Positions 21,154 to 31,325 of a DNA stretch of 64,000 bases are shown here, piece by piece; the stretch's first letter is position 1; each line of letters opens with the position of its first letter. The stretch lies in contig CM066033.1 in assembly GCA_033557465.1 (NCBI GenBank), positions 588,286,438 through 588,350,437 of the forward strand. Direction: 5' to 3'. The notes below the pieces were generated by a model that worked only from the letters and a program-made list of their open reading frames with translations, made no database searches and was not told the DNA's origin. Source of the stretch: Ichthyophis bannanicus. Lineage: Eukaryota > Chordata > Amphibia > Gymnophiona > Ichthyophiidae. A program made the translations under genes and the position numbers.

Positions 21154-22194
21154 AGATGCATGTGTCTATCAGGGCTGAACTTCAGCAGTTTCTTTGCTTT
21201 GCAGTTCCGATGGGGCACTTTCAGTTCCAAGCTTAGCCATTTGGGTTGGCCATCATTGTGATGGTGTCTCTGCGCAGCAAGGACATGCTAGTGCACCCCT
21301 CTTTGGACGACTGGTTGATCAGGACCAAGTCGCTGGATGAGTGCCGCAAGAGCATGCGCCAAGTCTTGGGATGAGGTGGACTGGGTGGTCAATCATGCCA
21401 AAAGCTGGTTGCTTCCGACCCAAGATCTGGTTTACATGGGGGCACGTTTAAATAAGCTTCTCATGGGAGCAGTTTCAGAAGATTCAATAGCAGCTCCAGA
21501 AGTTCTTGCATCAAATGGCTCCCTCAGTTTGGTCTTATATCCAGGTGCTGAGGTCGATGGCAGTGATGCTCGGCTTGGTTCCGTGGCCTCAGGCTCACAT
21601 GTGGCCCTTACAGAGTTTTCTCCTGTTATGGTGGTCTCCTCAGTGTCATCCTCTGTTTCACAAGTTTCCCACGCTGCCAGCCATTCGGGACAGTCTGCGG
21701 TGGTGGCTGGATCTGGCAAACCTCTTAGCAGGCATGCCGCTAGAGGTTCCAGCATGGGTAACCCTGACAGATGCAAGCCTCTCTGGCTGGGGGGTGCACT
21801 GCTTAATCCAGGTAGCCCAGGATCAGTGGTCCATCAACCACCTGGAAATGCGGGCGATGTTTCTGGCATGCCAGGCTTTCCAGTCGCTCATCCGGCAGAA
21901 AGCAGTGCATGTGTTTTCAGACAATGCAACGACTGTGGTCTGCCTCAATCACTAGGGAGGCACAGGGAGGCTGTATTGGCGGAGGAGATTGTTTTGCTTC
22001 TTCAGTGCTAGATGAATCTGCTCAACTGATACCCTATTTAGAAAGGAGGCTCAGCTCCTTACTTCACGTTTTTTATCCTGTGGGTATCCCTCTCCAGTTG
22101 TTCGTAGAGCTTATTTACGTGCCAGGTATGCTCACCGTGAGTGCTGCTCTGATCAAAAGGACACATTGGTATGTGCCCTTCCATATACTGTGGG

Positions 22195-22905
22195 TGTCCA
22201 TCAGGTTGTAAAGTAAATTTATCGCCATTGGAGAGTTTTGAGTTTGCACCCTGTATTGACAGCCCCTTTGCGGATAGCTTATAAAAGTGGGAGGAACTTG
22301 GGTAAATTATTGACAAGTTTGAAATGTCATCAAATGTATGGTAATTGTAGTTAGTGTTTGGTCTACTATTATAGGGAGTAGTTGGACCCATTGTGATTTA
22401 TTTATTTATTTAACATTTCTTATATACCGCGCTATTTGTCATCAGTGCGGTTTACATTGAAATAATATAACACTTGGTCATTTGAGTATGACCTTCGTTT
22501 GCATATAACAGGGCTTTAACTTGGAGGTAGCTGGGGATGGTCGTGTCTATCACTCTCAATATTACTCGTAATTCAGATTGGGTGGTTTATGTGTCCTTGT
22601 CCTTTAGTTTATGTGGGACGCACTACAAGAAAGGTTCATCTCCATTTAACTGAACATAAAAGCAGGATAACTACGCATTCTGAGTTGGCCTCTTTAGTTT
22701 CTCATATGGCTACAATGTAATCATTGGATATTGGACTTAAAATGGCAAGTGCTTGATCACGTTTCACTCCCCTGGCAGAGGGGGTAATAGGTTGCAGCAG
22801 CTGAATCTGTGGGAGCATTCCTGGATGTTTCCTGTTAAATCAATTGAGCCTTCTGGCCTTAATCAAGCAATTGATAGGGCAACCCTTGTGTAAGTTATCT
22901 TGTGA
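22195..22905 (+). pseudogene. Penelope-like element fragment with GIY-YIG end
   Basis: First block, about 22218-22330: RHWRVLSLHPVLTA, then PLRIAYKSGRNLGKLL, the region just before the Cys-rich linker of Penelope-like proteins. After a short L2 insertion the GIY-YIG nuclease part is read from about 22588: WFMCPCPLVYVGRTTRKV with HLTEHKSRI, then in another frame a C-terminal block ending SIEPSGLNQAID (about 22850). The nuclease nicks DNA for target-primed reverse transcription in this superfamily. Frames are broken and RT is absent. Confidence 0.75.
22396..22560 (-). repeat. L2-type LINE 3' end
   Basis: Begins with TTTATTTATTTATTTAAC and TTATATACCGCGC, the complement of the L2 3' tail also seen at 7787, 30441 and 55829. 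It splits the Penelope-like fragment. Confidence 0.72.
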
Positions 22906-23319
22906 CTACCTGAGTTGCTTTAAATGGTTGTGAAAGCTTCTAGTCGTATGTGAGCATTCAGCTGGCTGGAGAGCTGCTCTGAGGATCTCTTATATTTATT
23001 TCTGTTCCCCTGATGCAGATAAGTTTGTCTTATCAAAACACAATATTGTGTTGGGTTAACTGTTAAATATTGTATATGGGGATGGGTAAGATAAGATTGT
23101 TCTGAATTTATAATCTGGTTGTATCTATGATGATACTGAGCATTACTAGTGATGGCCATTGACTGTAATACTGGAAAGCTCTGTTGCTTGTAATATTTGA
23201 GGTTCTTAAAGAGATTTTTATATAAGTTTTTGCATGGATTTTGATTAGATGTTTACTACTAATGTGTACTTTTAGGCAGTTTGTAAGTTATTTACCTAAA
23301 GGTGCATTCCCCTCCCCCA
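22906..23319. other. Non-coding, no clear feature
   Basis: AT-rich DNA without readable coding blocks. It may contain the untranslated end of the Penelope-like fragment. Confidence 0.4.
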
Positions 23320-23590
23320 AGGATACACACACTCAAGCACACCACACCACACACTCCCACACACAGGCACCACACCTCTGTAGAACAGACAGGTACCCTA
23401 GCTCCACATTATATACACACACAAACAAGAACCTCACCTTTTCACTGCACACACAGAAGCTCCCCAGATTTGCAGCACACACACACATGCAGCACAGCCC
23501 TGTACACCACCCACACAAAGGCATCCACCACCACATCCCATGCACAGACTGGCACACTGCCATTGTACCACACACCCACACAGACACTTG
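23320..23590. repeat. CA-rich degenerate microsatellite
   Basis: ACACAC- and CACCACA-type units, broken by other bases, fill about 270 bases. Open frames on both strands here are a by-product of the skewed composition. Confidence 0.85.
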
Positions 23591-23639
23591 CTATCTAAAG
23601 CTGCTGTTATCTAAAGATGAGGCACAGTATAGGAACTCT

Positions 23640-24595
23640 GACACTGGTCTCAAAAGACTTGAGAACCTGAGGCTAGCGTGAGAGAACCAGGATAGGTGCA
23701 TGAGGAGGTCACAAGCGCTGGCTCTTAAGATTTTGGTCTGGCTCCTAAATCGGCACAAAATTTATCAAGGCCTGTGTTAATGCATCTGTACTAAAGAGAG
23801 ACAAAAGTTACATCCAAATCCACAGTAATTGTCTTTCTTTCAGGTTACTTCTCTGTCCATAGCACTCTCTGGCTGCTCTCTATCTGTACTGAGAATGCTT
23901 CTCTGCAATCTTTTGGTTGCTTTAGCTGCTCTTTTCCAACAAAACCCCTTGAGCCTCTGTCTTGCCTCCATTGGCTTTTATTGTTTTGTTGAAGAGGTCC
24001 TTAAATCCCACTTTTCACCAGCACTGCCCAAGCTTCTTCGATGCTTTTCCATCTGCTTACTCTCTCTTCCAGCCATGAAGAGTAGGCTCACTTGACACAA
24101 CCACTTATTGCACTCTCTTTCATTAAGAAGGCTATTACCTCTCTGAATTACCATCTTCATTGCAGTGTTAAAGGTGAGAGATGATTGAAGATTTCCAACT
24201 GATTATTGTGCCAGTGCAGTGCCCTTTGGTCTGCTCTTTGTGCATCGCTCTTTCCTTAACTGCACAGTGGTGTAGACATATAGTAATATCTCTCAGCCTA
24301 TCTTGCTTCTTTGGACCTAGTACCCTGTGCGCTCACTAAAGTTTTATCTCTTCCATGGCCTCCTCTGAATCTAACAGCAACATTTTGCAGATCACTTGTA
24401 CCACCACCTTAGCATCCATATAAACAGAGTCTTCCGGACTACTTCAGATTCTTATGTTGCTAGTCCTTGATCTTTTCTCAATATCCTCTGTTTTTAGAAT
24501 GAGGGTAGTCTTGCTGTTTTTCACCACCTTCCTTCACCAGGTCAGTTGTCTGCTCCTCTTGTTCAGCTATTCTTTGCTCTATTTCCTCCAATCGG
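23640..24595. other. Non-coding, nothing recognised
   Basis: No repeat family or exon could be read. Short frames at 23829-24095 show no domain. Confidence 0.4.
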
Positions 24596-25165
24596 TGGCC
24601 AAGAAAGCAAATAAAATGCTAGGAATCATAACAAAAGGAATGGAGATGGACATATACCCCTATGAAGAATGGCTTAAAAGGTTAGGGCCCTTCAGCTTGA
24701 AAAAGAGACTTCTGAGAGGAGATATGATAGAGGTCTATAAAATGAGTGGAGTGGAATGGGTAAATGTAGATCGGTTGTTTACTCCTTCAAGAAGTAGAAA
24801 TACTAGGGGATGTGCAATGAAGCTACAATGGTAGCACATTTAAGACTAATTGGAAATAAATAGTTTTTCACTTAACATATAATCAAACTCTGGAATTTGT
24901 TGCCAGAGGATGTAGTAAAATCTGTTAGTGTTGCTGGGTTTAAAAGAGGCTTGGACAAGTTCCTGGAGGAAAAGGTCATAAACTATTATTAAAGTAGTCT
25001 GGGGAAATTCACTGCTTACCCCTAGCATAATCAGCATGGAATCTGTCTACTTTTTCGGAACCTAACAGGTACTTGTGACTTGGATTGGCCACTGTTGGAA
25101 ATAGGATACTGGCTTGATGGACCTTTGGTTTGACCAGTATGGCATATCTTATGTTCTTAATCAGA
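24596..25165 (+). pseudogene. CR1-type LINE 3' fragment
   Basis: The translation VAKKANKMLGIITKGME, then FSLKKRLLRGDMIEVYK and VDRLFTPSRSRNTRG is the C-terminal part of a CR1 polyprotein. It ends with the non-coding block TTGGATTGGCCACTGTTGG...GATGGACCTTTGG, which is well known from the 3' end of vertebrate CR1 elements. 5' truncated, with several stops after 24830. Confidence 0.85.
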
Positions 25166-25624
25166 TCTTCATTTCTACAGTGCCCACTCTGATTTCAGCA
25201 GCCTTTAATTTTTCTCCATTCTGCACCCATTGCAGGTTTAATTTCATCCTTGAGCTCTGTAAGCCATTCGGCCCTTCATGAGCAGCTCCATATCATGCAG
25301 CCCTTGCCTCTCTCCGGGCTTTCATTTTCCATCTCTTGAGTCTTCCCTCGTGGAGCTCCACCTTCTTCCTCATGCACCTTCGGTACACCGTGTAGATGCA
25401 CTATTTTTTCGTCTTAGCCTTCACCAATTTTTCTTTTTTTTTTTTTCCAGACAGATATCTTTCAATGCAGCTCAAGCTCAGCTTTTGTGCCCACCACTTA
25501 TGTACATGCTGCTTTTGGCATACCAGTTTTAACTTCTGAGGATGAGTTCTCTGTGCCAGGGACACAGCTCTTAGGCAGTGATTTTGGTTGCTGTTATCAC
25601 TGGAACCCCTCCATGCTGTTTTCA
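25166..25624. other. Non-coding, nothing recognised
   Basis: Mixed sequence with a poly(T) tract near 25430. No gene is supported. Confidence 0.4.
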
Positions 25625-26665
25625 AGGGGTTACGAGCACTGATGCAGATGGAAGAGGAGTACAGGTAAATGGAGCTTACTCTGAAGAGAAGGATGTAACC
25701 AGTGGTGTGCCAAGGGATCTGTCCTTGGTCCGATTTTTTTTCTGACATTTTTGTTAGTGACATTGCAGAAGGGCTGTCTGGTAAGGTTTGTCTCTTTGCA
25801 GATGATACCAAAATCTGCAATAGAGTACATACCCAGGAAGGAGTAGATAACTTGAGGAGGGTTCTCTCTAAACTTGAAGAATGATCAAGAATTTGGCTGC
25901 TGAGATTTAATGCTAAAAAAATACAGGGTCATGCATTTGGGCTGCTAAAATCCAAGGGAGTGATACAGGATAGGGGATGAAGTACTTCTGTCCACAAAAG
26001 AAGAGCGGGACCTGGGGGTGATTGTTTCTGATGATCTTAAGGTGGCTAAACTGGTAGAAAAGGAGATGGCAAAAGCCAGAAGGATATTTGGGTGCATAGG
26101 GAGAAGAATGGCCAGCTGGAATGAGGTGATAGCGCCTCTGTATAAGTCTTTAGTGAGACTTCATTTGGAATATTGTGTGCAATTCTGAAGACCACATCTT
26201 TAAAAGGATATAACAGGATGGAGTCTGTGCAAAGGTGGCTACCAAGATGGTCTGTGGACTTCGTCATAAGGCATATGGGGACAGACTTAAAGATCTCAAT
26301 ATGTATATGTCGGAGGAAAGGCGGAAGAGAAGAGATATGAAAGAAACTTTTAAATACCTCCGTGGCATAAATGCACAGGAGGAGAGCCTCTGTCAATTGA
26401 AAGAAAGCTCTGCAACGAGGGGCATAGGATGAAGGTGAAAAGGGATAGACTCAGGAAAAGTATATGGAATTATTTCTTTATGGAAAAAGTGGTAGATGCA
26501 TGGAACAGGCTCCCGCTGGAGGTAGTAGAGACCAGGACAATATCTGAATTCAAGAAAGCACAGGACGAACACAGGACATCCCTTAAGGTAAAAAAGAGAC
26601 TATAGTAGTTGGTTTGGAAGGGCCATATGGTCTTTTTCTGCCATCATGTTTCTGTGTTTCTGGGA
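25625..26665 (+). pseudogene. CR1-type LINE, RT C-terminal half
   Basis: Reads FVSDIAEGLSGKVCLFADDT (the catalytic FADD box, about 25770-25810), LEE-SRIWLLRFNAKK, a frame-broken stretch with LGVIVSDDLKVAK homology (about 26010-26050), then KAYGDRLKDLNMYMSEERRK and KYLRGINAQEESL (26360). It ends with GGCCATATGGTCTTTTTCTGCC near 26640. The same family, on the other strand, is found at 30003-30356 and 40188-40683. Confidence 0.85.
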
Positions 26666-27346
26666 GAGCTCCATGGGGCTCTTAAGGGGTAGAGGTTTGG
26701 TAAGTTGGGCCCTGGTTCCCCTTTTTTTTTGCTGCCCTGGTCTGCTCTTTACTATTTTTCCCCCTTGTTTCTTTTTTTTTTTTTTGGGTGGGGAGGAGGG
26801 GTGATTTTTTTCCAAGTCCTTTTCCCCCCATTGATTTCAGTAGGAGTTAATTGGTTCTGTGTTATGATTAAAATAGCTTCAGATTGGGGAAAAAACACCC
26901 CACCTTCAGCCGGGCCTCCTCAGAGCTCTGTGGGCATCCGGAGCCTCTTTAACAAGGTTTTTTCAGCCATCTCACCAGGCCTAAGGATTTCCTTTTTGGG
27001 ACTCTTGTTTTGGCACAGCTATGTGGCTTTTTCCCATGCATTTTTTTATTTTTATGGGTTTTTTTGTTCTTTTTGCCATAGTTCTCTTCCATGTGATCTG
27101 TTGCAGTCTGTGGCCTCTAGCAGTATTTTTTCATGGCTGATATTTTTTGCCTGTATTATGGTTGTAATGTCCAGGGCACTCTTTGGCTGGCTTCTGGAAA
27201 TCCCTCGTGGAGTTCCTAGGGCCCGATGCCATGCTTATGGCCTCTACTGCTCCCTTTTGCTTTTTTTTAGAGGCTGGAGAGTTCATGTAGTGGCTTGGGC
27301 CCAGTGAGATTAGAGCAGGCAGGGTGCTACTATAGGCATGCCTGGT
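26666..27346. other. T-rich non-coding stretch
   Basis: Poly(T) and poly(G) runs dominate 26720-27070. A 200-codon frame (26705-27307, +) is Phe/Leu-rich because of the T-rich base composition; I do not accept it as a gene. Confidence 0.5.
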
Positions 27347-27350
27347 AGCC

Positions 27351-27367
27351 GGGGGGGGGGGGGGGGG
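27351..27367. repeat. Run of 17 G
   Basis: Uninterrupted poly(G) followed by a GGGATGGGATGGGA segment. It could form a quadruplex on the plus strand, and is a site where assembly errors are common. Confidence 0.9.
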
Positions 27368-27724
27368 CATGGTGGGATGGGATGGGACTTCAAGACTAGG
27401 TAAAATTGGAACGTTTAGGGAGATTCTGAGAGAGTAGTGAGAATCCAGGAGTGCATGAGAGAGTGAGTGGTGTGGTAGAAAAAGAATGAGAATTCAATGT
27501 TGTAGGTGTGTAGGGTTCAAAATGAGGGGAAAAATAAATAGAGATAGATACATAGAGGTAACTGAAATTGACTTTTTATAATCCTAGAGGTCGTAAGACA
27601 GAGTAGCATGTTAGAAAGGACGTCAAAGTGCAATCTGGAATGTCTAAGCCATAACGTCTTGGAATAAACAGTCATGTCTAGGGTCAGACACAATTTCATA
27701 AACATGGATGTGCTCAATATGGAC

Positions 27725-27814
27725 GTTAGTAAATGACCCCTATCTGCCACAGGACCCATAAGAATAAAATGGGTTTTGTGGCAGATAGCGCACACTAACT
27801 GTTAGTAAATGACC
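27725..27814. repeat. Hairpin flanked by 14-base direct repeats
   Basis: Arms 27740-27759 and 27769-27788 are complementary at 18 of 20 positions with a nine-base loop. The 14-base segment GTTAGTAAATGACC is found identically at 27725-27738 and 27801-27814. Probably the end or the whole of a non-autonomous element. Confidence 0.75.
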
Positions 27815-27829
27815 GCCTTAGCGTTTTGC

Positions 27830-28100
27830 TTGATCATTGCTGCACACGAAACCCAATTTCACACCATCTACCTTTTTCTCCCTTCCTCCTACCCACAAGT
27901 ACCCACTTGCACTTCCCCCCACCACTCATGCCTTCCTCTTTTTCTCCCTACTTGTGCATTTCTCTCTTCTCCACCCATACATCCTGTACTTTCCACCCTG
28001 CACCTCCAGTTATGTAGTTCCCCTTTTCACCCCTCCCCCCCCACATACTTGTACCATTTTCTTTCTGTTCACGTCACTTCTTCTATATCTCCTCCAAGGA
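27830..28100. repeat. Pyrimidine-rich low-complexity tract
   Basis: C/T-rich DNA with CCCC and TTTC runs, giving several overlapping spurious frames. From 28100 to the exon at 28591 I see only unique-looking intronic-type sequence. Confidence 0.7.
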
Positions 28101-28590
28101 TAACAGCATTACTTAATGCTTCTGCTGCCTCTTCTGCTAGCTTCACGTGGATATTTGCAAATGCACTACTGGAAAGTCCTGGGTAACTGTGTCACCATCC
28201 AAATTTCATAGTAAAGCAATGGAGTTGGTAGGAAAGTCATGAAGCATTGCTCTTCTCCTGCTAGTGGAAAAGAAGATTGAGCCAGGACTGCTATTGCTGT
28301 GGTCATCAGTCTGCTGGCACAGACTGAGACGTTGTGAAGTATACTAGAAACATTTCTATCACTATGGCAAGCAACTGAAGTGATATGTTTCTCACTGTAG
28401 AGAGCAGTGACATTTTTTCACTACTTTGTATATATTTGCATAGGAATCACTTTGAAAAGTATGATGTTCAAACAAAGTAGTTCTGAATAATAATGAATTT
28501 TTCAGGAGGGTTTTAAACTTAAGTCCTACTTTTGTTTGGTATAATTATATAATCTGCTTAACTTCTGATTTTTCTCTTTGTTTTTTGTAG

Positions 28591-28832
28591 GTTTCTTCTT
28601 GATTGACTGGACTGTGTTTTGGGGGAATAATCGTTTACAAACTCTATAGAAACAATGGACATCATTGGCTTTTTTAAATCACAGTTCCTTTGCCACCTTC
28701 TCATCTGTTACATTTTTATAGCATCTGGATTAATAGTTAATTTTATTCAGCTTTTCACCCTCATCCTCTGGCCAATCAACAAACAGCTGTACCGGAAATT
28801 CAACTGCCGGCTGGCCTACTGCATTTCAAGCC
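28591..28832 (+). CDS. AGPAT4: First coding exon of 1-acylglycerol-3-phosphate acyltransferase 4 (AGPAT4-like)
   Basis: The exon starts after a polypyrimidine tract and acceptor TTTTTTGTAG (ends 28590) and ends before a consensus donor GTAAGA at 28833. Coding begins at ATG 28655, leaving 64 bases of 5' UTR. The 59 encoded residues begin MDIIGFFKSQFLCHLL and contain a hydrophobic segment at about residues 12-36, then PINKQLYRKFNCRLAYCISS. This is close to the N-terminus of vertebrate AGPAT4 and less so to AGPAT3. The exon leaves one base (C) of the next codon, fitting the Gln that follows CISS in AGPAT4. The enzyme acylates lysophosphatidic acid to phosphatidic acid in membranes; the catalytic HX4D motif lies in later exons outside the window. 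It stands alone among transposons, so the introns are probably very large. Confidence 0.9.
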
Positions 28833-29529
28833 GTAAGATGTTTTATGTTCTATTCTTTTTGCAGATAAGCACATGCTAATTTGCCATGATTTATTTTTAT
28901 GAAAAAATCATTTCCATGAGGAATATATTCATTTGCTGCTTTTATTTTGGATTATGTGATGGACTGTATGCCATTTTAGGCCCTATTTGGGGAAGAGATT
29001 GTTTTTGCTGTTGTAAAATTGTCTAGAGAAGCAAACTGTGTTTTTTTTCATCATGTACTGGAATTATTTATGGGGTGGGTGGAAGCAGCTTGGTCTTCCT
29101 CCTCCAGGGTATTTAGCTCAGTTGAAACCAGCAATCAGATCTGGCATCATGAGCTATCCTTCACAATTACCTGGCAATTCCCCCCCCCCCTTATTTATAT
29201 GTATTTTTCCTTCCAATTCAGCCCAGCCAACACAGGAAAAATCGCAGCGTATTCTGAAACCTGTCTAACATGGCCTCCAAGTCTGGTCATTAAGAGCCTG
29301 ATTTTATAATGGGTGCCTATGTGAACTGCCCAAAAAAGAAATATTTTATGCTTATTTTCAGGCACTGGCTCGGGGTTCCCAGGCTTAAGGGTGCCAGAAG
29401 CCTTGCCCCCACTGTCTAAGCTTCTTCACAGCAGCAGGATGTTCCCCTTCACTCCTGCAGCTAGGCTGTGTTGCTGCTGCCAGCACCATGCATTTTTTAA
29501 TGGCCCCAACACAGACACTTGGTTGAGGC
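28833..29529. other. Intronic-type sequence
   Basis: Downstream of the AGPAT4-like donor. It has a C-run near 29180 and no coding blocks that I recognise; presumably intron. Confidence 0.5.
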
Positions 29530-29900
29530 CTGCGGGGGATGGGGCTGGCTGGGACCAATGTGAAGACTGATGCTGGTTGGGGTGGGCTGATGTTGGAGGG
29601 CTGAGTGGGTCTGGAAGGGGGCTAATGTTTGGGAGGCGTGGGGTCTGGGACTGGGACTGGGACTGCAAGAAGGCTAATGCCTGGGGGGAGTGGGACTAGA
29701 AATGGGCTGGTGGGGTGACTGGGACTGGAAGAGGGCTGATGCTGAGGATAAGGGGGCTTGGACTGAAAAGAGGCTGGGGCTTCTGCTGGGCTGAATGTCT
29801 AAGACTGGAAGGAGGCTGATACTGGGGGGCTAGAGAGGCAAATGCTGAGAGTGGGAGACTAGGACTGGAAGGGGGCTGATTATGGTAGATGCTGGCAGTC
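29530..29900. repeat. Degenerate minisatellite
   Basis: Units built on GACTGGAAGGGGGCTGAT recur at about 29610, 29723, 29795 and 29861 with irregular spacing, in a G-rich strand. Copies are diverged. Confidence 0.65.
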
Positions 29901-30440
29901 AGGGTGGGAAAAAGAAGCAGAAGCTGATGGAATGGAAGTGAGGGGGACAAATATTGTGTGTGTATGTATGTTTGTGGGAAGGGGAAGAAACAAGGTCATA
30001 TACATAGAAACATAGAAACATGATGACAGAAAAAGACCACATGGCCTATCTAGTCTGTCCTTCCATATCAACTACTACAACAGTCCCCTTTTTTCCGTTA
30101 GACATCCCCTGTGTTTGTCCCATGCTTCTTTGAATTCAGATACTGTCCTCATCTCTACCACCTCCACTGGGAGATTATTCCATGGATCCACCACTCTTTC
30201 CTTAAAGAAATATTTCTTTATAGCACTCCTAAATCTATCCCCTTTCACTTTCATTTCATGTCCCCTCGTAGCAGAGCTTGCTTTCAATCGAAAGAGGCTC
30301 TCCTCCTGTGCATTTATGCCACAGAGGTATTTAAACATCTCAATCATATCACCTCTTTCTCCAGGAACAAGCAGGAAGTCAGTCCTCACATATGGGTGAC
30401 GTCGGCACCGACGGAGCAAATACCCAGCTTTCAAAGAAAG

Positions 30441-31015
30441 CCTTTATTTATTTATTTATTTATTTAAAGTCTTTTCTATACCGTGCTTTTTAAAAACAGC
30501 TTGGTTTACAGTTACAACAAGTTTGTACAGTCCCGGCCAAGCCGGTATTGTACTTGCAATGAACAGGATTTGCAACTTGGATTAACTGGGGTAACTATGT
30601 ACAGGCTGTACAGCAAACAGCGTGGCAGCACTTTTAGGTAACTATATACAGGCTACGCAGTCAGGCCACTGATGAGCAGGGGCGCCAGGGGCTGCTTGGC
30701 CACTATTTACACAAATTAGGTGACTATTTACACGTACATACCAGGGTGTCTGTTAGTGCTGTTGTGCCGGACTGGGTCTGTGTATTGTGGGTGTGTTGGA
30801 GGGGTTGTCTTGGTGGTTGAGTGTGACTGGTTGTGGCGTGTCCCCTTTGTGGGAGTAGTGCTGAAGGAAGAGGTGGTGTTTCAGGGCCTTCTTGAATTGG
30901 ATAATGTCGGTGATGGATCGGATGGAGGGCGGGAGGGCATTCCAGCAAGTAGGTGCATAATACATGAAGGCTCTGTTTCTTTTGTTTGGGAGCACTTTGT
31001 AATTTTGCTGGGGAT
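30441..31015 (-). mobile_element. 5'-truncated L2-type LINE 3' end
   Basis: Begins with a TTTATTTATTTATTTA tail and the TATACCGTGC signature. Its far end encodes, on the minus strand, RNRAFMYYAPTCWNALPPSI and FKKALKHHLFLQHYS, the last residues of LINE pol. It separates the DIRS-A3 terminal repeat from the rest of the leader. Confidence 0.82.
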
Positions 31016-31325
31016 TCTTTGGGATTGCTACCACGCATGGGTGGTCCCCTTCCCGCCCATGGGTGCCATCTTGCTCAGTCTCCTTTTTTCCGCGGAGCCC
31101 ACCAGACGTCGCCTGTTTTCCCCCAGAAAAAGTTGATTTTTTTCTCAAGTTTTTGCTTGTCTCCGGTATTGCACCGGTACCTTTTCCGCCCGCCGACCTC
31201 GGTGCCTCGGTATCGGGGTTGACTTCTTTTAATACTAAGTTTGATTTTTCTTTTGGCGTCTTCGCGCCCTTTTTTCCGCTGGCAGCCCGAAGGGTCTTCG
31301 ACCTTTCTGGGGTTCTTTTTCCCCC

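Larger units (their letters stand above)
19205..22010 (+). pseudogene. DIRS-B1 reverse transcriptase and RNase H, interrupted
   Basis: First part 19205-19636: VLEIIRKGYVLEF, then YSIYFVVPKKEGM and RPFLDLKYVR, up to EFLAAMDLME. Second part 21158-22010 after an insert: HVSIRAELQQFLCFAVPMGH, the RT motif region with LDDWLIRTKS (about 21305) and RNase H with TLTDASLSGWGVH (about 21760) and VFSDNATTVVCL. Several frameshifts and stops are present. The gene ends abruptly near 22010, where Penelope-like sequence follows. No recombinase is left, so the element is truncated on both sides. Confidence 0.82.

Noticed and set aside
23320..23590. CRISPR-like array
   Set aside because: No regular spacer/repeat alternation; a microsatellite in a vertebrate genome.
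23241..23681. His/Thr-rich open frames
   Set aside because: They result from the CA-rich repeat.
26705..27307. 200-codon plus-strand frame
   Set aside because: Composition follows the T-rich DNA, mostly Phe, Leu and Ser; no domain, no splice context.
29038..29268. A further AGPAT4 exon downstream of 28832
   Set aside because: The next AGPAT4 exon should encode a block like LVMLLEWW; no such block is present up to 30000.
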